DNA of 64,000 bases from positions 2,576,001 to 2,640,000 of the forward strand of contig CM067529.1 in assembly GCA_034509925.1 (NCBI GenBank). The letters run 5' to 3'. Each line of letters begins with the position of its first letter. Within the stretch, counting starts at the first letter, position 1. The position numbers were made by a program, and so were the translations under genes. Positions 34,422-48,200 of this stretch are shown here, piece by piece. The notes beneath the pieces were generated by a model, which saw nothing but the letters and a program-made list of their open reading frames with translations, ran no database searches and was not told where the DNA came from. The DNA comes from Hirudinaria manillensis (Eukaryota > Annelida > Clitellata > Hirudinida > Hirudinidae).

Positions 34422-34541
34422 GATCAGCTGAGGAATGCCGCAGACTTATTTAGAATTCATGTCAATATCCTCATGATGGCTTTTGGCGTGGGGGCTTATG
34501 CACCCGTGATCTATCGTGGAAAGCAGTTAATCAAGGTGTAA
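34422..34541 (+). CDS. Family B last exon, copy 5 side
   Basis: This open 120-nt exon is like 29319-29438 with one A/V-region change (GAYAPVIYRG). The preceding ENMSPGLKDLILELFEFF segment (about 34270-34335) has an in-frame TGA, so the upstream exon is broken or not used here. Confidence 0.35.
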   Translation, partial: DQLRNAADLFRIHVNILMMAFGVGAYAPVIYRGKQLIKV

Positions 34542-34559
34542 CCAGCGAATGTAGTTCTT

Positions 34560-36200
34560 GAGATTTACACAGAAGCAGAAGAATGATCTCTTTGATGATT
34601 TGCTTTAAAAAGAAAACAAAAAACTATAAAATAAACACTTAACAAAATACTGAGTTACAGTAATACAAGTGCTATTCAGGTGTCTTAATTATTCCTGCAT
34701 CTATTCAGTTAGCACAACTATTTATAACCATTTACTTCTAAGAGCTAAACGAGATTTTCACAAATTAAGTTCATTTTTAATATTTTTTCTGTATTTAGTA
34801 AAGAATGTCTTTGGCGAGTTGTCCGTTTTAAGCATTATTTAGCAATGTTTACGACTAGTTAAGAGACCATTAATTCATTAAATGGTTAATATTGTTAGTG
34901 CTTAAATTCATAAAACCTTTCTTTCTTCGAGGAGAACAATTTAAGGCAATTATTGTGATTGGACATGAACAAAGAGTCTCACTTAAGCAACAGGGATTCA
35001 TGACTTGCTTTTCTTGTTAATGGTTTTGGACATCGTGCGATAATATTTTATTACCACCTAATGACATAATGAACATATGGCTCAATAAGGCGACCAAGTT
35101 ATAAAACGTAAAAAACTTTTTTAAATTTAAAATTAAAAAAAAAAACAGAAATTAAATGAATTTTAATCCATTTTACATTAAAAAATTTCTTAATGGCATC
35201 CAACGTCAATCCAAGCGCAGCCAAAAATAGTTGTCATTATTTATTAATCATCAAACCAATTAGAAAACCGATTATCATCTAATTAATAAAAGTCTCTCAA
35301 CAGGTGAGACTTCTTTCATTTTTGGTCGCCTGCATTTTCTTTTCCTCTTGGCTACAAGATATTCACTAGGAGGAAGATAATGAACCTGGAATTTAAAGCA
35401 AATACAATTTAATATTAATTATTCTGTTAACTTATTTTAAATTTTATTTTATTAATTATTGATATTATTATATTTTAGCTTATTATTAATATCAATATTA
35501 TTATTAGCATTTATATTTATATCTGATGTGTTAAGAAGAAATTGCTTAACAAAATTATACAAAGATTATTCCATTTATTTCCATTTTCTATGAACAGTGA
35601 AGCGGAATTGAAGAAGTTCGAGTTAATAAAACTGATAAATTTGACCGACTTTGAATTTGAGAAATTGCACTTAGTCGCGATGAATGTTAAGAACGGGGTT
35701 AATTGATAAATTATTTTAATGGCAAAATTAAAAACTTGAAATTACTAATAAAAATTTAAAAAATTGTCAATCTAATTTAACTGAAAACATTAGAAATTGC
35801 ACGACCATAAAATGGTTTTAACGGCCATCACGTGCTCATCTGGAATGGTGACAGTCTGGGGATGATTCCATAAAAGCCGAAGATCTGCGCAGAATCACTA
35901 CTCAAGCGTGCTCTTTCCGCCGGAAGCGATCAATGACGTTCAAAGTTCATTTTAAATTATTAATATTATTATTATTATTATTACTGTTGTTATTGTTATA
36001 ATTTACGTAAATGGCAACAGTTCTTGTTCAATTTATATTCATTGGAAACGATTCTCTAAAATTATCACCGTCACATAATAACTAACATTTCATCGATTAA
36101 ATTAAAATTGTTGCTTTTAATACGAGAAATTTAGAATAATTTTAAAAAAAGCTTCAATGACAAAAAAAAAATAAAAGCAGACTTCTTGAAATCTGAAGCC
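34560..36200. other. Non-coding interval between the array and the GPCR
   Basis: AT-rich. The first 100 bases resemble 29690-29760 and so belong to the duplicated unit. A short GC-richer stretch at about 35820-35930 precedes the GPCR start by 270 bp and could hold its promoter; no TATA or initiator was identified with confidence. Confidence 0.4.
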
Positions 36201-39200
36201 ATGGCAACGCTGGCAACCTCTTCTTGGCTGCGAGTCTACAGCAAAAAGATGGAACTGTTCCTTGCAAGCCGGACGAGGGAATTCTCCACTGGTTTGCAGA
36301 ACCTCTCCTTTGAAGAGAAGTTTCCCTTCTTAAGAGCTGCGGCAGACGGACAGACGATCCTCACGGATTTCGACGCTTTGTACGGTGATGAAGAGGAAGA
36401 GGCGTATCCTTACGTCCATCATCAGCTCGATCTGTTCGACGTCCTCATCGGACTATGGATACCAGGAATCATATGTCTGTTCGGCATCGTAGGCAATCTC
36501 CTGTGTCTATGGGTCTTGTCCAGGCACCATTCCTCCATACAGGGCTGTTCGACATTCACGTCCCTGAAGGCACTGGCCATGTCGGACATACTCGTCCTGG
36601 TCGGAGCCATTCTACAGCAGATTCTACCGATGCTTTGCGAGTTCCTGCAGCGCCGTGACTCGTTCTGTCTGAGATGGGCCGGTTACATCAGGGTCTACTC
36701 GTGGCCGGTGGTTTGCATCGGTCAAATGACTTCCATTTGGACCACGGTTCTAGTGTCAGCGGAACGCTTCGTGGCCATTTGTGCCAGTAATAGACTGCCA
36801 CCGAGCTACTCTTACAGTCATAGGAACTGGAGGATCCTGCTTTCCATCACCGGAATTTGGATCTTTTCCGTGCTGTTCAACGTTCCGAGGTTTTTTGAAT
36901 TCGTGGCTGGAGAAGAGCTGTTGGACGATGGAAATACAACTAAAGTGGTCCTGAATGTCACATCCATCCGAACCGATGGGGTGTACAGGTGAGGACGCCA
37001 TCGACGGACTAGTTTAATTAATCGGCAATTTGTTTTCAAAAGCATTTACTGAGAGAGCATTTAAAATTTTGGTAGCGAATAACGCTCCTGAGCGCCTTTG
37101 ATGAAATCTTGAAAAAACCATATGAGCCTAAATTGATGTCCATTTGATGGTAAAAGTTAATTTAAATTTAATCTAAATAAATAATTAATTTAATCTATTT
37201 CCCGATTCCGACTAATTTGCGGATATGTTAACGTTTAATCCTAGAAAATTGACAAGAAAATTCACAGGTGGCCAAAGATTCTAATCCTCGAATTTTTGAA
37301 TGCTGTTGCAGAAACTCTGAAGTAAAATATTCTTTTGGAATAATTTGCATTTTGATTTAACAAAGTCTAAGTGAAAATGCATTTGAACAAATTATTTGAT
37401 AAAATAATAATAATAATAATAATAATATAATAATAATAATAATAATATAATATTAATAAATAATAGTAATAATAAATATTATTCAGACGGTGAAATAAGT
37501 ACGCTTCGAGAGAACTCGAGAAATTTTTCACTTGAGGCCCAATTTATCTAATTTCAACCCATTAAAATAGGAATATACTGAAATAACGTCTTAATTTATA
37601 AATTAAAATGATATTACGCTACCTTATATTATGTCATGTTATAATATTATAATTTTGTTTTATTCTGCGACAGACAAATGTGATGATGCCTTGGCAAATA
37701 ACAATTAACAATTAACAAATAATTTTATTTACTCTTTCTACTTAACAGTTTTTAAAACTTCGTAAAGTGTATTTGATAAAGACGAAAGCAGCTAGAAATG
37801 TAACAACCACGATGTTGTGTATATTTTATATTTTAGTATTGTTATATATAATGTTGTTAAATTAAAGAGACATTGCGCACAAATTAAGCTTTGGTGAAAT
37901 AGATAATAAGATATTATTTCCAATTTCTCCCCAATTTGAACCAACAATCGCTTGGGCCATTTCAACTTCCCCTGTGAATTTCGGTCACATGTGCAATGAA
38001 AAACTCCGAAACAATCAGTTGATAAAGAATCCGATAACTGGTGCTATATAAATTAATTCCGATATAGCAAAAATGTTTTGTTTTTATTTAAAATAATTTT
38101 TTTCTGGCAACCAATACGAGTTCGATAAGAGTATCCAAAACTAAAAGTGGAATACGCATGTTTCCCATTAAACCATTCATGTTGACACCTTTTACAATTT
38201 TACATTCGATATCAGCACTCCAAAATAAATTATCACATTCGAGAAGAAATAATAATTAGATATTATGGCATAAATAAGATAAGAAAAAAAAAGATCATAA
38301 AATAATTCGGACAACAAATTTATAAAAACACTTATTTTAAGAAATATAAATCCTTTAAAATGGAGACCATTTTTTTTAAAATAACAATTTTCGTGAAATA
38401 TTAAAAGTTCACCTTTACTCTGCTATGTCATCTCTTTGTTTTAAAAAACTGGAAAAGCCAAAATTCTCAGAAAAATAATTCTATTTTAAAAAAGAAGTTA
38501 AACTTCCCTGCTTAAATAAATTGATTTATTTTAAATTTTATTTTAAATTAAATTTATTCACTTTTTTTATTTATATTTTTTATCAATTTATTCATCAATC
38601 ATTTATCACTTGTTATGCTAAGTTGGGTAAAAGTATTCTTCCACGATTTAAGCTGAATCTTTGGCAGATTTCACGAAGTTGACATCGAACATGCTTCAAT
38701 GAGCAGAAAAAGTATTTAAAAAAAACTTTTTAAAATTGAATTTATCTTTAATTGCAAATATTTATTTCTCTCAAGACTTCTGTTCTGTCCTCGTAAAATT
38801 TTATCTCTTGGTGGTTCTTGAGTCTTTCAAATGAAAAAAAAAAACAAAATATACTGGAAATAAATAAATAAAAATAAATTGTAATTCTTTCAACTTTCTA
38901 TGTTCGCTTAAATCGCATAAATGTCAAATTTTGTGAATATTTTGTTCAAATAACATAATTCAACAAAATATCAGAGTATGTTGTAAAGTGACAAAAACAG
39001 TTTATTAATGACCGATTATTAATGACAATTTGGTTAGGAAACGTTTAAAATTTAAGTTCTGAATTTTTTAAATTAAAGATAAAACCCGGCGAAAGAGGAG
39101 CAATTCAATCTGTCCGAGAGTTCATTTGTAATCTTTACAGCTTCCCGATTGTAAGTAAATTTACGTCACCTTTTCTGTGCCTACAAAACGTATCCCGAGT

Positions 39201-42200
39201 GAATTCTATCAACGTGGAATCACAGATGAATTGCAAATGAATTACATATAGCGCGGAGACGCAGAACCAATCTCTGAAGAAAGAGAAGCAATATTGTTTG
39301 TATAAATGTATCTGTGTGATGTGATATTTTTAATAATAATATTAATAATAATACTTACAGAGTAATGTTCCATTGATAAATATTTGCTCCTTTGCTATCG
39401 GTGAGTTTGACACTGAAATTTTTACCGAAAAAATTCCTAATTTGAGGAAAACCTTTGAAGTTGACTTTGAAGTGATCAAGAGAAAGAATGATGACTGAAA
39501 GAATGATGACATCTGTTTCATTTTTGGGAAATTTTGTTTTTGGAAAATTCTGGGTTTTGCTTTTAAAGATAAAAAAAAGATTCACCTGGTTGTACTTTTA
39601 AAGTTTTCCGACTTTCTTAACAATTGTAAAATTTGCAGAATTGTTTGAGTAAGTCTCGAGAGAAAATTATCAACAGTATTTGTTAATAACTTAAAACATT
39701 TATTAAATGGTAATTAAATCGGTTAAATAATTACATTCTGGTTAAATCTGCTTAAATATTTCATGGCCAATTCAAAGTCCAGCAATCTTTTTAAGCTCCA
39801 AGCTTCAAGGACTGTTATTAAGAGGCGAATGTTAAGATGATCATTATCTGTCATTTATTTTAAAATTCAAACAATTCAAGAAAAATAACCGAAATAACAG
39901 GGAAAAAAAGACATCTATTTACGAGAGCATAAAACATCTTAAGAGATTACATTTATCAATAAATGTTTTATCATATCTTATTTATTTATCATATTTAATA
40001 AATATAATAATTTAAATCATGATATCTTTTATTAAATAAATTCTAGTTTAAGTCATCATAAAAAAACAAACTCCAATCTTATCAGCAGAAAAACACACAG
40101 AGGCTTAAAATCGAATCAATGTCATCTTTTGAAGTTCTCATTTTTTTAAATAAAATATAAAAAGCTTTTAAAATGATAAATTAATAATAAAAGTGATTTG
40201 AACGATCCGTCATTATTTTGTGATTCTCTTTTAAGTTATTTTGCCCTTATGCCAATCAATTTTTTTTTCTTTTAATAAATAATAATATTAAAAATCGTCA
40301 AACAATGTCGGTCTTCAATACTCAACTCGCAGGCACAAACACCTAACACGTGTTGCAACACCATAAATTCGACTCAAGATCAGTGCAGGTACTCTAACCT
40401 TCTGAATAATTTACTACCTGGAAATCATAATTATATCACTACCATTCGGCTGCTTTGACTACTAATTTTCCGATACCATTCATTCATTTACTTGCAAGTC
40501 CATCCATCCATCCATCCATCCATCCATCCATCCATCCATCCATCCATCCATCCATCCATCCATCCATCCATCCATCCATCCATCCATCCATCCATCCATC
40601 CATCCATCCATCCATCCATCCATCCATCCATTCATTCATTCATTCATTCAAAATTCAACACCCCCTCAAAATTCTAAATTTCATTCAAAGGGTTGAACGA
40701 AAGAATACATCCATCTGTCACCTATGGACCTTTTTCCAAATTCCTTCCTTCATTCATCATCCATCCAGTCATCTGTTCTTCCGTTCAATCTTTCAATGAT
40801 ATGTCAGCTGTTTCATGGCATTCAAATCCATGCACTCCACGAATTCATTCCGTGCATTCACTCTATGCATTCTTTCAGGTAGCTTATTTCTCTTGGCACC
40901 CAAACTCCAGAAATAAATAGGATTTGAAGGAAATTCTGAGAGACTTACGAGGAAAAAACACATTTTTACCAGAATTAATTGATGTGGTTGTTCATGTTGT
41001 TGTTGCTGTTGTTGTTAGAATAATATTCTCAGAATAATAATTAATATTCAGTCGAAATAAAGTGATTAATTGATAATAATTAATAATAATAAAAAATCAT
41101 TTTATACGAGCTTCTACGAGGACTTAAAAATATTTATTTACAAAACAATTTTTTTTTTTTATTTTCTTTAATTTTCTTTTTATTTCTGAAACTACTTTTT
41201 ATAAAGTTTATGATAAAATAAAATGTTAATTCACTTGATTTAATCTCATTTAATAAATAAGAAATAATCTTTAAGAGAAGCTGAAAAGTCTTATTTGATT
41301 AAAATAATTTATAAATAGGACTTAATGTAGTGATTATATAAATATCCGCTCATAGATTCTTTCCAGCCATTCACTGGCCAATGTTTCATTAGTTTACTGC
41401 ACGGATGTTCAACTTCAAATCGTAAACAAGAAAAAAGGATATCTTATCCTTGATGGCCTCGGATTAGGATTTAGTCAAAGTCTTTAAAAAAAATTATGAA
41501 AATTACTTGTCCTTCTGCTCTCTTTTTTAAATATAATTATCATTATCCTCGCGACAATGCACATCAACTAATCTGCCAATGAACAATCATCTGAAATCTA
41601 TTAAAATTTGAGTAAGTTTTACAAATATCATAAATCTAATGTTATAGCATTTTAATATTTTAGCAATATTTAATTATTCCGACATTATGAAACTAATATA
41701 TCTACTGGCAATAACGACTTATATTTGAAATTATTTGCTTATATTGACTCGAGGATTGGCTTAATCATTAAGTCCTATTCGTCTGGCAGCGGTTGAGGAC
41801 CGAGTCGAACACGCAATAAACCATGCACAATCAGAAAGGACCCTGGTAGGGTACGATTACATTGGATTATTAAATTTGAGCAACATTATAATTTTAGCAT
41901 AAAATTCGGATGTACAAGTCGAAATACAGTCGAAATGAAATCAGAAAATCATTTGTCACAAAACGTGGGAATATTGGATAGGGGGAACAAAAACACATCT
42001 GCTTCGTGCTGTTGTTGATGTCGTCGTCGTCATCATCTCAGACTGTAAATCATTTGGAGAGGCTGTAGTTATTATTCGAATTAGGTTTAGATTATCGAGT
42101 TTGCATTCGGGGCTAGGGTTTTATGTAAACAAAAGCCGACCGAGCAATCCGACAATACGCCCTACGGCGCAACAACAACCATTGTGATTTTACGTACAAG

Positions 42201-45200
42201 TGGTTCATTAATTTCGTTTGAAGATCCACGAAAATTCCTCTCAGACACGAGATGTGATTGTCGCAAATAAAATTATTTGATAAGAAAATTGTTGTAAAAA
42301 AATTTTATATAAAACGTTGAGGTCCTTCTTGTTATTCCTCATCACCGGCAATCATCACCATCACCATCACCAGCATGGACCGGTGGTAACAGAATCTATA
42401 AGAAACAATAAATATAGTCAGGTAATTCATAACCAATTTTAATTAATCACATGAAAAATTCATCTGACGGGACCCATCGATGTCCAGGGATGCACCGTGA
42501 AGAGGAGAAAGTGCCGCGTGGAATGTCACAAGTAGCTGGTCTGACGAGCGTTCGAAGTCGAAGTTAGTCGAATGAATGAGTGAATGTCTCAAAAGGTTCG
42601 GCGAAACGTCAACAGGTCACAGCAATGATTCATTCATATTTCCAAGTCTTCGATCGTCTATCAAATTAATTTCGCCGCTTTTCCGTTTTTTTATTTTGAC
42701 CATTTCTCTTCCAATTGCTTTTATTTCTCTCGCTGCCGTCATCACCATCACCATCTTCATAGTCATCTTCATCATCATCCTTTTCGTCGCCATCTTCATC
42801 ATCGTGATGAATTTAAAGGGCATGAGGTTACACAAGGTTTCTCGTACGAGTAACGATGATTAAGAAGCCGACACCGACGTCTACCACGTTGCTTCTAATT
42901 ATGGCCCTACTTATCGTTAAAATAATATATTTAGTTTTTATAAACATTTAATAACCAACCCTTAAATAATAACGTCGAATACAAAATTAGATTATGCAAA
43001 TGTTTTGTTGTTTTTTTTTATGTAAAGGAATCAGTTTCGCAGGGAATTCCGCAGTTTCGATTTCAGTTTCAATTGCAAAAGAAAAGACACTCAATCGACA
43101 GGTTGCCTGGACAGCTTGTCTTCAACATGTTTTCATGAGTCAATTTCTAAAACATTTTCCAGGCGACTTTAAACAAAATATTTTTTTTTTTGGTATAATT
43201 TCTTTATCTAAAAGAATTTTTAGTCCACTTATGTGGGAGCCTGTACTTTTTTTTAAACGAAATAATTTTTTTTTAATAATTTCTTTACCTCAACAATTTT
43301 TAATCCACAGATGTGGGAGCATCTATTTTTTTTTAAACATCCATCCGTTAAAATCTTTTTTTTTTTGAAGATTCCGTTTGGTCTTTCCTGGTTTTGTTTG
43401 TGAGTTTGTATATTTATATGTTTGTATATATGATTGTATGCATGTGTTTTGTGTCATTATTCAGACAGAATAAATGAGACTTAATTTATGGAAGATTGGG
43501 TCATAAATATTTTTAATCGACTTTCGTCACAACGATTAATTTACATTTAAGCCGCTACACGTCCTGAAATATTAAGTCCATTTTTTGGCGACGATGACGA
43601 CGACGACGATGATGGTGATGATGATGATGATGAAAATTATGAGGATTTTGCTGACAAACTGTAAAATAAAAAAAATGAGCAATCAAGAATTCAATTTCTA
43701 CGGAGACATCGGTCAAGTAATGAATACCACAACGTATCATAACTTATGATACAACTTATACAACTCATGATACCACAACGTATCATAACTTATGATACAA
43801 CTTATACAACTCATGATACCACAACGTATCATAACTTAATACCAGATGACTTATCGCGAACTTACATCACGGCATCGTTGTTAATGTCATTTCTGTGTGA
43901 TGATTACATCCTGTCACACCATCCATCCATCCATCCAGCCATCCATCATACTGATTTATCCATTCATTTTCGCATTTTACTGACACCTGGTGAAGAAGTT
44001 GCCGAATAAATAACCAGTTAAATAATATTAATCATCTAATCAGCTAATAATTCTTCAATAGGTTCGCCTCACGAATGTCTTGGAATAATTTAAGTAATAA
44101 ATATTAACTATTAAATTAAATAATAATATTAAATTTATTATTGTATCATTATTTTAATTTGTTATTGTATTTCCTCTTTTTTGCCATGAACTTAGTATGC
44201 TATGTATCACAAAAATGAGTTTAATTATGTGTGATATATATTAATGCCAATATTATTATTATTATTATTATTATTATTCAAAAATGATTGCGGACTGTGA
44301 CCATAAAAAATGATTTTAGCATCAGTCCAAAATGATTCAATAAATTCTCTCAAATGCACCGTTTATTGTCAACTAATCTGTCGTGACTTGGAGCAAAATT
44401 ATCCATCTATCCATCCGTCCGTCCATCTATCCATCTGTCCATCCGTCCGTCCAACCATTCTTCCAACAACCCATCCTCAAGAAGGACACAAAAGTCCTCG
44501 AAAGGTTGGAAAAAAAAAGTTGAAAATCGAAATAAATTTCTTTGCTCGTCATTATTTGTCCAAAAGGCCGATTCGTTTGAAAATAACAAGGTAGAAATGA
44601 CTCTTTCTCATTCTTTGATCATTCATTTCATTTTTGTTTTAAGTTATTAATTTCTTTGATCATTCATTTCATTTTTGTTTTAAGTTATTAATTTTGTTTC
44701 GTTTTTAATTCATATTGCAATTAAATTCAAAAGGTTAATAATAATAATAATAATGAAATTTAAAATCAAAAACATTTGACCTCAAAATTAGTGGTTATTA
44801 TTTTCAACAAGATAAAAAGGTGAAAATACCATAAACTTCATCTCAAACTGGACGTAAAATCTCTGAGCAAAAAAAGTGCCAGAGACCCGTTTAACTATAT
44901 TGCTCCGGAGAATAAAATGAGGCTTGATTTGATTAATGCATTTTTTGGTCGATATACAATGAGACAAAAAGAATAAAAGCAGTTTTTTTTTAATATTTGT
45001 CCATTAATAGTTTTATATTTATACCACAACAACAACAACGACGACGACGACTATAACGACAGCAAAATTCATCTCCAGGTACTTCTACAACACCTTCCTC
45101 TTCTGTGTGGTCGTCTACGCCATACCTCTGTCCATTCTGACGTGCTTGAATGTCAGACTCGTCAGGACAATTCACAAGGCCAGGAACAGCTGGTCCAAGT

Positions 45201-48200
45201 TGAACAGGAGTCAAAAGTTGGAATTGAAGACGACTAAACTCCCTCTGCTCATCGTCCTCGTCTTCTTCGTCTGCGAAACTGAATCTTTCCTGGCTTTCCT
45301 ACTTGATGCCGTCTTCGTCAACGAGGATCATCCGTGGTTGCAGGTTTGGATTTTGTACCTGTTATATTATATGTATTATGTATTATATATATTATACGTA
45401 TTATTATGATTAATTATTAATTAAAAAATATGGTTATTATTATTATTGCGTCAGATGTTGGCTATATTTTACCTTTATTTGTTTTCAACGTTTAGTGATT
45501 TTAAAATTTTATTTTGTTATTTTGAATTTCAGTTTTCTATCTTGGATCACGTACAAGTTTTGTTTGCCATTTAACCAGTTTATAACGAGTTAATATTTGC
45601 GAAAAACTTTTATTTTTTCCTCGCTTAAATTAATAAATAATTAAAAGAAATTGCCTAAAAATGCCTATCACGAGTGCCGATTCGTAACGTGATCGCCAGT
45701 TAGGAATTATTAGTTATGCATAAACTATCATTGAGAAAATAATTGTTTGGATAATGTGAAATAATCAAGGAAATAAAAGATATCTAGTATGCCGCCAGCT
45801 ATTTTCGTTATAAGAAACACTTTGTGAAAATGATTCTGTAATTGAAACTTGGAATTAAAAATAAATTTTATTTTAAAAATAATCTTTAAAAATAATTTCT
45901 TCCTCTTAATTCACGTAAAGCATCCTTCGGGGAAACTCGAGAAAAACCAGTACTTTTCAATATAAAAAAATCCAGAAGTTGTTGAAACAGAGGCCCAAAT
46001 TTGTCGAATTTCTCCGTGTTTTTTGTTTTTATTTATTTTTTCAAAATAATGTTTTAAATTACATTAAAATAATTAAATTATTTTTATTGCAAGTCTTGGA
46101 ATGCTCGGGTGCAAAGAAAAATAAACGGGCTTAGCATTAATCGCCGACAAATTGCTCCCCATTTGTCAGATTCCTCGACATTTGGAAATCCGATTACGTG
46201 ATGCTTTTTTATCTTTTTTTAAAGTTGTTCCAAAAATAAGAGACTTGACGTTGGAATGCCTGATTTCCTGATTCCATGCCATCCACAAATACCGGCCACG
46301 GAAATTGGTCTCCGTAATTTCGAGGTAAAAAATATAAAAAAAAGTGTTCCATTTTATCGGTCGAACTGGAAATTAAGGTAAAAAAAAATATCTGGGCAAC
46401 ATACGAAGAAATTCATGCAAATGACCTCGGAACAACATCTGAATCACTAAATGAAGCGGATGCTTCGCAGAAAAACAGCACGAAAAATGTTACATAAGGA
46501 ATTGAAATTTAAGGGGTACTATTACTTCGATATAATCTTAAATTAATTTTGACTCTCCTTGGCCAAATATGAGTAAAACTATATTATATTATTATTACTA
46601 AATTATATATTGATTTTTTTTTTTGCAATTTAAACGGAACAATATTCACTTTAATAAAAAATAATTCATGAAAACAAAATTCCATCCATCGTGATCATAA
46701 ATCTCCAAAATTCTTCTTCTTTTTCCTCAACAAGAACCAAGTCTCAGGAAATACATACTGACATAAAACAATTAAATTTTAAAAAAAATCTATTAATAAT
46801 TTATGAAGCGCTTAACTTTCTAAATCGAAATGTTTCTAATATTTTTGTTTCCTATTTTAGTATTTGTAAAGTTATGGAAAAAAAATATTTTCAAAATATT
46901 TTTGAAAATTTCTGAATTTCTATTATCTTTGCTGATAAATTATTGCTATCGTTATTGTATTAGCCATTTTATACATCGTATAATTTTAATATTGAAATTT
47001 TAAAGTTTAATTAGATGAATATCATCACCAACAAATTCTTGTATGAAACTCCTAAAAATAATTTTAGGTCTTTCCTCGTGAAATCTAAATTAAATTATTT
47101 GGAATAAGGAATAATAATCGTTTTATTATTTAAAAATAACTTTTCACCGAAATAGGAAACCGTAAGCATCGGGATAATCTTTGCAAAGATTCAGAACTTC
47201 TTTTATGTGAATCTTTTTCAATGACAAATACCTTCTAATACGTTATTTCTAGAATTATTTCGACTTTTTTTTGCAAAGAATAATGGTAAATAAGCTGTTA
47301 TTCCTTCGTAATTCTCTGACTTTATTCCATCGTAAGATGAAATTAATAAAATAATAATGGTTATTATTATTTATAATATTATAATATGGGTTATTATTAT
47401 TTAGGAGTGCTTATTTAGTTCAGCTTGTAATAACTATAATGAGAGAAGAGGCATGGAGTCTTGTTCGAAATATGTCTGCACTGAATGACCCTCTCAGTGA
47501 CAAAACTTGAACACACTTCGGCGAGGACTTGGGAGAGGGAAGTCAATTTCGGCAAAAATCCGACCAGAGGGGGAGAAGTGCAAATAAATATTTCAGTTAA
47601 AATTTAAATTTTGAGGATTTTATTTTTTAAAATGTTGGAAAGTTTTAAATAAATACCAACAAAATGTGTTGCTTAATTGTTCAAAACACGATTCGACGCT
47701 TCGTAAACGACAGCGTTTAGGTAATAATAGAAAATATCTTATTTAATAATTTAATTTATTTTATTTATTTAATTTTATTTATTTTAGTAACTGCGATGAA
47801 GGTTTTCTTTTGAATTTTCAAACTCCAAGATCTTTGCACGAAACGAACAACAATGTCCAGAAATGCTTCCTTTTTTACAATTCATAATTTTGGCAAAAAA
47901 TATTTTTTAAAAAATGGTTGCAATGATCTCCATTTTTACAACTTTCAGAGCATCTTTCTCTCTTTTGCATTTATATCAAGTGAAAAACAATGAAGAAATA
48001 GACGTTCTGATTTGTACATATCTTGTACATGTATATATGTTCTTATCATAGAAAATAGCTTAGAGATATTCTAGTGTTCATAAAACTATTTACCTTTTAA
48101 TTTTAAATTACTATTTTAAATAATATTTTTAAAAATAGTCTATAAATCAGTTACCATAGTTACAGCAACCTATAACAACTCAGAAAGAATTACGTTTAAG

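Larger units (their letters stand above)
36989..45078 (+). other. Intron 1 of the GPCR (8.1 kb)
   Basis: No other gene was recognised inside. It holds (AAT)n near 37406-37450, the (CATC)n tract at 40501-40650, smaller CATC/CGTC and CAT/GAT tracts near 42350-42810, 43590-43635, 43917-43935 and 44400-44455, a 46-bp tandem repeat and a 41-bp duplication listed separately. Confidence 0.75.

Noticed and set aside
36186..36200. GPCR start upstream of 36201
   Set aside because: The upstream frame begins with TTG; the ATG at 36201 has a strong context.
40455..40799. Open frames with Ser-Ile-His-Pro repeats
   Set aside because: They are translations of the (CATC)n microsatellite in different frames.
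42576..42863. 95-codon plus-strand ORF with a hydrophobic stretch
   Set aside because: Much of it is CATCATC/CTTCATC repeat; no splice context or recognisable motif.
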